Below are positions 47,101-56,100 of a stretch of DNA of 64,000 nt, one piece after another. Both the position numbers and the translations under genes were made by a program. The stretch spans positions 62,001 to 126,000 of the forward strand of contig JAPDOI010001490.1 in the NCBI GenBank assembly GCA_029168955.1, written 5' to 3'. Position 1 is the first letter of the stretch, and each line of letters starts with the position of its first letter. The notes below the pieces were generated by a model. The model was not told the DNA's origin, did not search any database, and saw nothing but the letters and a program-made list of their open reading frames with translations. The DNA is from Aplectana chamaeleonis (lineage: Eukaryota > Nematoda > Chromadorea > Rhabditida > Cosmocercidae).

Positions 47101-50100
47101 GTGGTTGTCACCGTTGGAAAGCTGTGTCAATCGAAAATAGAAGAATATTTCATGCAAAGCAGAATCAGTTAGGGCTCTAAGGAAGGAACGGAGCAATAGA
47201 GAGTAAATAATTGCAAAGGACGCGTCCACAAAAGATTTCATTTTCACAACAAACAATTTCTGTGATATTTTAGAGGCGGGGTGATACTTAAGGATTCCGC
47301 GTACTTCTGTTGCGTTTTTCTCGAATTTCTACGTCATTTTAGATCTACCCGGGGGTCAGTTAATCGATATAGCGAATAATTTCATAATTAAAGATTATCG
47401 TGAACACTGCCTTTAAACCATAGAGGCGAAAGCACCTAATGGGGATAACTATGAAGCTCGGCTCCACCAATCTCGCTGGCTTAAGGGGCACGCAAAGTTA
47501 GTAAGGTCCTCGAATAAGCTCCTTAGGCTAAGCTACAGAGGAAAAGTTGATTTTGTAGCATTCTTTGCGTTGTAGCCCGTACAGGTCTAGAGATGAGTCG
47601 TGCCTTATTAATTCCAATTGTAAGTGGAAATAAAGCTCTAGAAGAAGAATTCAACTTGTTAGTGCCGCTCACTTCGCAGCTGCGCGATAATGCTATGGAT
47701 GCTTAAATTATTCGTCATTCGAATTTCGAATATTCGTTCGTTCGAAATAAAAAATGAACGAATTTATTCGAAATTCGTTCGTTCGGAATAAAAAATGAAC
47801 GAATTTATTCGAAATTCGTCCGTTCGGAATAAAAGATGAACGAATTTATTCGAAATTCGTTCGTTCGGTCTCTTTTTGAAAAGTCCTCACTCTAGTGGAT
47901 ACCATCACGCCGGAAATATGTATTTACCAGTGATCCGTTCGCCCCTTCCTCATCCTCACCCCTTGAAGGGCATTTCATTATATTCTGATGATTTCGAGGT
48001 TTTCTCAGCCCTCAGTTCGGAAATCTCGGATCATAGTGCCCCCTTCTAAGTTTCATATAGAGGACTGGGAATTAAATTGTTGCTCAAAGGTCACCTGTGA
48101 GAAAATTGAAATCGAACCAACCGTATTTGATATTCAACGTGGTTTCATCGTTTGTTGGCATCAGCTTCAGCGTTGAAAGCAACATTGGTTGTTTGTAGAG
48201 CGTTAAGCGAATTTCTGTGGATTTCGAGATCTTGAACGAGATTGGCTGAAAAGGAGAATTACAGAGCCAACTGCTTAAAAAATATTGAGTGAGTGGTTCA
48301 CGTGCGATATTCTTGATGTGCCAAAGCGCGACGAGGCGAACAAAAACGGGGAGGAGCGGAGGTGCGCTATGGGACGGCGCCAACGCTGGTTGCTCTCTCT
48401 CTGCGACTAATAGAAAAAAATGTTAAGTGCGTAAGCGCGGCACGTTTGCCCATTGGTATACCTCTCTGTCGCTGCAGCGACAGGTTTGGACAACTATCAC
48501 TCATCGTGTCGGGACCAGCACCGGCGCTATGGCAGGGTCGGCCGCGGGATCAGTTTGCGTGCGACCGTCGCCGAAACAGGTCGCTGAGGGGTGTTATAGT
48601 TTTCAGTGACGTAACCCTGGTATACTCCGTCGCCGCATCGAAAGTCCGCCGCTGTGCTGCGCACAGCGACGGGCTGTCGCTGGCTCCCCTGGACTCCACA
48701 GATTCATCTATTTCACACTGTTTCATATGATTTTGGGCATATCATGGACAATATAGAGACATCAAAAGACATTATAGTTTTGTACGTTTCGGTTTAGCTG
48801 TTTAATTGCAGTTTTTTTTCAATTGAGTGTTTATGTGTTGTCATTATATCATTCGATTAATTACAAATTGTCCTTTTTATTTATACTTTTTTTTCTGGGC
48901 TGTCGAATGCATGGATCATATCCCAAGACCACGTGTTTTGCCTCTTCTATGACAACTAGATTTTCCGCTTCCCCAACTACCAACTAAAACCAGGGATAAA
49001 TAAAACGACTAGAACGATGATCATATTGAGACAGAAAGTGAAAACATTTGGAAATATCACGGAATCCCACATAGGCTGTGATGACATGGCCATAATCGAT
49101 TTTTTTGTTTGCTGTGCAGATGCGCGTGTGCGGAAATATCAGTACGCAAAAGCGCGTGGAATTCAATGCGGCAACGACGACCCCGTCGCCGTGTCCGTCG
49201 CCGGCGACCGATTGTCGCTGAAGTATACCAATGGCCTTTCGCCCGTGCCAGAGGAACTGAGGCGTGCAGTCAGCTAGCCTTACTGCTGGCCAATAGCGGC
49301 CCTTCTTTCCATCCAGCCCTTTTTCCCGCCCCTTTCAAGCTTTTGCACCTTAGGACTATCAATATTTCCGGACCGAATTCCGGTCTGCAGTGAAGAACAG
49401 CCGCCGATGCGGCATGTAGCTCAAGGATAATCGTACCAAGACCACGAGGATCCCGACACGACTGCCCGTTGTCCCAACACGAGCTGCGAGCTGCGAGTTT
49501 CCGCAATTGCGGATCAACATTTCGTTCCTATGGGGACAGTAATACCAACCAGCAAATGAACATTACTGCACTCACCTTAGATAAGTGCTCATCCGGTGTA
49601 GCGAGAAGAAGGAAATCGTTGAACAGAATGCCTACAAGAAGTCGTCCACTACGCTGTTTATACAACACACCAGAGTGCAAAAACGACCTTGGACCCTAAA
49701 AGTAGCTAAAATTGAATCAATGGATTTACCCTCTATTCTGGAGGAAAATTTACTCGTGTCCATCGCGGGCCTGTGCGCGCGTACATATACTACGTCTCCC
49801 CCTTCACTACGCTCTCTAACGGTATCTCCTTTGCTCCGCACACGCATGAGAGGGAACAGAGTAAATTTCGCTACAAAATAGAGGGTATGTACACAACTCT
49901 TTCAGGCTAAACAGGTGTTCAATAACAAAAAAAATCACAATTTTCAAAGTATGGACAGACTTCAGTTTACAATCTTGGAAATGGAAAGACGCAGTAGATA
50001 GAGGAAATCTTACGACATCAAACGATAAATCACATTTGGCTAGAAAACTAATGCCGAGAATTCAAAACTACACAGAGACCAACGGAAGGATTTCTTGAAT

Positions 50101-53100
50101 ACTAAGTTGAATCTGAGTAAAAATAATATTTCACTGAATTTTGGAATCGCAGAGTACAAAAATCAGATCAAGGTTGAACTCTTGTTTTGGAAATCAAGAA
50201 AAACAAAGTCGAATGCAATCTGAAAAAAAAACCCTCACTAAGAGTCTCGTACTGGAGATGAAGTCAAGTCGAAGAGCTGGTGGACATTTCACATGCGACT
50301 GAGCCCAGCACAAGAGAAATGTGTTCTCCTCCTCCGTAACAGCACGATTGACTTCAGAGACGAGAGCGCGCAGAAGTTGCAGTGCCATATCCAGGTCCTG
50401 GAAAATTGCCGTTTGTAAATAAGCGGGCTGAAGACGTTAAAATCATGCAAACCTGGTGTAAATCGCCCTGCGGGTTGCTCTCCTTGAGGATTTTCTCAAT
50501 CAGCAGCGGATACCTGAATGGGAAAAATATGTAACAGCTTACGGACAATGTCGACTGCTGCGAACTGAGCAGCCGACAACAGGTCGATAGGAGAAAAACC
50601 TGATAAAACACTAAGGCGAACAAATCTTTAGTAAAACGACCATGTGACGCGAAACAACCACGAGTGGGGAAAGCCGCGAAAATGATGCGGATTCACCGGG
50701 AAGCTACCGAGAAGTGGCTGTCACGAATTTACCGAGGAAAAGCCGCGAAAACGACGCGAATATACCGCGAAAAAAGTCTCTGCCGAAATCCACAGCGAAA
50801 ATGCCTTTAATTTCTTTGCCATCATTGCAGTAGGGGTACCTCAGAGCAGCAGCGTACACAGCGCCCGACAACGCATCGGACCACAGGGCCATGGATTGGT
50901 ATGTATTGATTGCTCAAATCAGAGTATGCAGTATACATATACTCGTTTTCGATGTTCATGTTCGTTTTTTTTTCATTTTTCTGACTTCTCGATTTTCAAA
51001 GGAGTTCTAAACTAGATTTTTTCGACTTTTTATTCCCCAAATAATTTCAAAGTCTGACTTCTTAGAAAACTCATTTTTCGACTGTGTCGACCTCGAACAT
51101 ATTCAGAAGCCGATCGCGGGTATTCGAGTCAGGAGCATGTGCGTAGCATCGATTGAGCCTCTGTCGAAACTAATCTTCGAGTCGAAAATCGAAAGTCTAT
51201 GTTCGAAATTCGATTTTTTCATATACTCAGCATTCCATTTTTTTGACTTCTCAATTTTCGAAAATATTCGAAACTTCACATCTTCAATATTTCGATTACC
51301 GGATATCCTCGAAATTCCATTTTCTTGACTTTTCCATTCTCGAATGCGGTGATCCGGTGAACTATGTGTTTCAACGCAAGCAGCTTCAAACTCAACAACC
51401 AACCTACGATATTCTATAAAGAAACTGAGGAATCTAGATATTCTAAATTTTCGTATATGTTCGAAATTTATAGTTTTCGCCTTTCGATTTTTAAATGTGT
51501 TCGAGATTCCATTTTTCTGACTTTTCCATTTTTCACTACGTCCAATCCGAGAATATTCGCAAAGCCGAATCACGAACATTCACATAGGAGCAATGTATAC
51601 TATGCAGTGACAAACACCGTGACAGATTCCTAACAGACTCCCGGCATTTCCATCTTTTTGCCTGGTCGAGGCACTGGGATCTCGGCAGAGTCTAGACAAT
51701 GCCTTGATTCTACCGCGATTCTGCCGCTTCGCCTCCGGCCTAACACCGAGGTGGCAAATTCCCAATAGGTTCCTAGTAAAATACAGTCTATCCTTTTATG
51801 AGTAGTATCATCATGCTTGAAGACATCGTTCGCGCTGGAGATAAATTTTCATTTTTCAGGCTCAATTTCATGATTGAGCCGAATAGACCACACTGGTGAA
51901 CTTCTGCGCGTCAAAAACGCTTGGGCAATGAGGTTAGAAGGATTCAAAGAATAAGATCCGCCACCGATTCTCACCAGTCATCTAGCACTTTTCCTAGAAT
52001 GTTGGCGTGACCGTAAGACAACATGAAAAATAGTTGCGGCACGAACTCCACATGCTGAAAAACTCCGAAAATGACAGTGACGAGGCCTCCGAAAGCAGAA
52101 AAACTTCAAGAAGGATTTTGGCGCGAAATTCAATTTCGTATTTACAATGCGTTCCGATTGACTTTTCTTTACAAATGAAAGTTTTTCACGGCCCATTTGA
52201 CATTTTCGTTCACTGGAGGGGCCAAGCTACACAAAAACGTGAAAAAATAATAAACGGTTTTCTGCGCGTACGATGTCTTTAACTTCGAAAATTCAAGTGA
52301 GACAACAGAACAACTATAATTTCGCTCACTCCTTAGAGATCCAGAAAGACATCTGAAATGTATCACAGACATTTCGACAGTCCGGACATCCCATGATTTC
52401 CATTTTTTTTAATATTTTTTTTCATCGTTTTTTCATCGTATTTACAATCTTATTTTTTAAATTTTTTTAAAAAAATTTTTTCATCGTTTTTTCATCGTAT
52501 TTACAATGCGTTTCGATTGACTTTTCTTTACAAATGAAGGTTTTTCACGGCCCATTTGACATTTTCGTTCACTGGAGGGGCCAAGCTACACAAAAACGTG
52601 AAAAAAAATAAAAGGTTTTCTGCGCGTACGATGTCTTTAACTTCGAAAATTCAAGTGAGACAACAGAAGAACTATAATTTCGCTCACTCCTTAGAGATCC
52701 AGAAAGACATCTGAAATGTATTACAGACACTTCGACAGTCCGGACATCCCATGATTTTCATTTTTTTAAATATTTTTTTCATCGTTTTTTCATTTTATTT
52801 ACAATCGTATTTTTGAAATATTTTTTTAATATTTTTTTTCATCGTATTTTTTGAATATTTTTTTCATCGTTTTTTCATCGTATTTACAATGCGTTCCGAT
52901 TGACTTTTCTTTACAAATGAAGGTTTTTCACGGCCCATTTGACATTTTCGTTCACTGGAGGGAGATCCAGAAAGACATCTGAAATGTATTACAGACACTT
53001 CGACAGTTCGGACATCCCATGATTTTCATTTTTTAAAATTTTTTTTTCATCGATACATGCAAAAATCACGCGAAAATCAGAAGCTGCCAGCCAAAGAAAC

Positions 53101-56100
53101 ATTTTTCCGAAAAGCAGTATTAAATTTCAAATGTAGTGTGGGATACAAATGAAATGACGACATAAAATGTTTTCAAAAGAAAGTAAAACGACAATAAACA
53201 TGAGGGACATGAGCACTAAAAGACGCAATAACTATATCTACAAGGCCTCCCAAACTGCGCTAGAGGAGTGGGTATCACACATTTCTTAGAAGACTGTACG
53301 AATCCTGAACCTACTCTCTGAGTGGAAAATTGCACACGCGTTCTTCTTCGCTTCAAAAAATGAATTTTGATCAGTACTTCCGTTTGTGAGATGGCCAAGT
53401 TAAGTAAAACCGGTTTAGAGGTGAATCAACCATATATCAATCATTGTATGGTCCTTCCTCCCCCCCCCCGAAAAAGGTATTGACCAGTTTGCGCGAAACA
53501 CGTTACTGTCTGCCTCTCTGCCAACGTCACCCATCAGACATCACTCATAGCAAACTGCGTGCACATACGACTGGACAGAAAGTTACGTCCAGCAACAGCG
53601 CTTTCACATGGGGCTTAACAAAGCGCCCGCCAGGGAGAGGTACACTCCATACGCCTTGATGATGATGTGGCGACTCTGTGATAACCCTCACCAAAACTCA
53701 ACGAGCAAAGCGCTTTCGGGTGAGGAAGACTTCCCTGCCAATTTTTGGACAGACTCGAAAGAGTCGGCAATTCGTCAGTATCATCACTGCCTTGACCGGA
53801 TGTTTGCCATATCCAAATGATCATGCGACTGGAAGCAGCATAAGCACTGGATTGAACGCTTCGCGATTTCGAACGTCCTTTCACACCTGGCTAACATAAA
53901 GAGACCAGACGAGAATGGGATTACTCCACGACAAAACCTGCATTACTTGGGCGTAAACGAAATCAACATCCTTGGAAAGTGTTATCCAGCGAATGGATAA
54001 AACACTGTGTAACGTTGATCGAATTTCATGGTTCTTGAAAGGCGAAACGATGGGGTATCGTCAATACAAAAAGAGCTGAATTTTCCCGATACCGCTGCGA
54101 AACGCTGCAGAGGCTGCCGGTGGGTGACCGCAGATGGCTCCCATCTCACTCTAATTCTCCGCTGGTCTATCCCATCAGAAAGCATTCATAGCGTACCCCA
54201 TGGTCGTAAGATGGGAAAGAAGTAAACGACTAACACCAGAACCACACCATCCGCTAGATTTGTCGGCTCACCAGCGGCGGCATGCATGAATGCTGCGAAG
54301 AAGGTCAGGGAGCCGCTCCGTGTCCTATGAGCGCAGCGTCGAGCCACGGAACAGCCCGAAGTGCATGGCGTATATAAGTTTATCGAGGACGTAAATGTAC
54401 TTTCCACTTCAAACTCTACGCGCGCACTTTCTGTCACCCCAGTCCCGTTTGCTTCCAATTATTGAGATGCAAGGAATGACAAAAAAGTGACAGAGAGCCA
54501 CTGGGATGACATAAAAATGCTGCTTGGCGTGTAATTTGCTGTAGAAGGGCATTTACGTCCGCGGCACACCAATACGCGCCATGCACTTCGGGGCCGTCCC
54601 GTGGCTCGACGCTGCGCACACAGCACGCGAAGCGGCTCCCTGACCTTCTCCACAGGGAGAGACAGTTGCGTGAGTGTCGGTCACTTCCCTCAGCGCACGC
54701 TGAAATAGCAGCACCCCTCAGCTCCCGCAAACGCATGGTGAGCGAGTACCGCGCCAGATGTGCCCAAATCGCGTCGGTTATATGGTGAACGCCTCGCCTC
54801 GCATCCGGCCTAGGGCTCAAAGGCATCTATTCGAATCGTCAAGTAGTCGGAAAATCCAGGTAATCGAGTATTGTTTGAAATTCGACAATCGAAAATCCCG
54901 GATATCCGATTATTAAAGGCAGGGTTCTCGATAAAATCGGTTGTTGTGCTATCACCGTGGATTGGTAGATCTGACCATCACAAAAAAAAACAAGTAAAAA
55001 ATTGGAGAAATACGCTCACGAGAAAGTTATGGCTTGGTGTCCTCCCGCCCCCAATTACTGAGATTTGGGCAAAAGCCTGTTTTGTCAGCTTTCATTTTGC
55101 TTCTAAAGTAATTTCTGAACATTTCTGGAGACTACTGATTACTTGAACAGCAAAATAAATGTCGGATAAGTAAGCAATAATGAAATTCGCGTTTATTAGG
55201 GGGCCGGCCCACACCGGTAATTAGCTGTTATACTTTGTTTTTGAGCGTTTTTCCCGCGAATTTCCGGGTTTTTTCACTTACTTTTACTTTTGTGATGGCC
55301 AAATCTGCATTCTTATGAAGAGAGCTCAAAAGTCTTTTTTATCGCGAACTCTGCCTTTAAAGAAATCCAGTATGGAAATTACAATTATTCGAATATATTC
55401 GAACTTCGAATATATTTAAATAATAGCTCACCGTCGAATTCATTAATGGTAGCTAGCGGGGACGCCAGGTCTATGCTAAAAACTTATTAATATGCCAATC
55501 ATTGCGAGTGTGCGTGAGTTGTGCTCGGCGCCTTAGGGGGTATTCATACTCCTCAGCACCAGCGCGCAACGCGTGGGTGCAGCGTTGGAGAAAGAATACT
55601 TTACACGAACTTGCGGCGACTATGAATATTCCAGCGGCGACGCTATGACGGAGCAATAAATTTCTCTCAAACTATGACGTACGAACAATTTCAATGGATC
55701 CATTCTCCACTATGCTAGTAATGCGTAGTACCGCAATAAATTATGAAGTGGAATGAAATAGATGACAGAACAGTTATGGAAACGTTGAAAAAGCCGATAC
55801 GAGCGTCGCCGCCAGGGCGGAAGGAGAATCACGCGTGTGACGCGCGGTCGGGGCGTCAAGCCATTCATGCCCTAACGCAACGCCCACGCGTGATGCGTAG
55901 ACGTTGAGTATGAATAGCGCCTTGGGCCGCGGTTGGTGGCAGCGGACAACTGCTAGTGTGCAAACGATACATAACGATTTCGCGTGCCGCCACTTATGAT
56001 CCCTGCCTGAGCGGGATATTGAAAATACTGAGCGATTCAGAAGCTTTTCAACGCCATGTTTGAAAACTGGACCTTCCTTACAATAGTGTCACAGAACCCT

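Noticed and set aside
41200..53045. CRISPR-like or phage-like repeat arrays
   Set aside because: Repeats are head-to-tail without unique spacers, in a eukaryotic intron; they are minisatellites.
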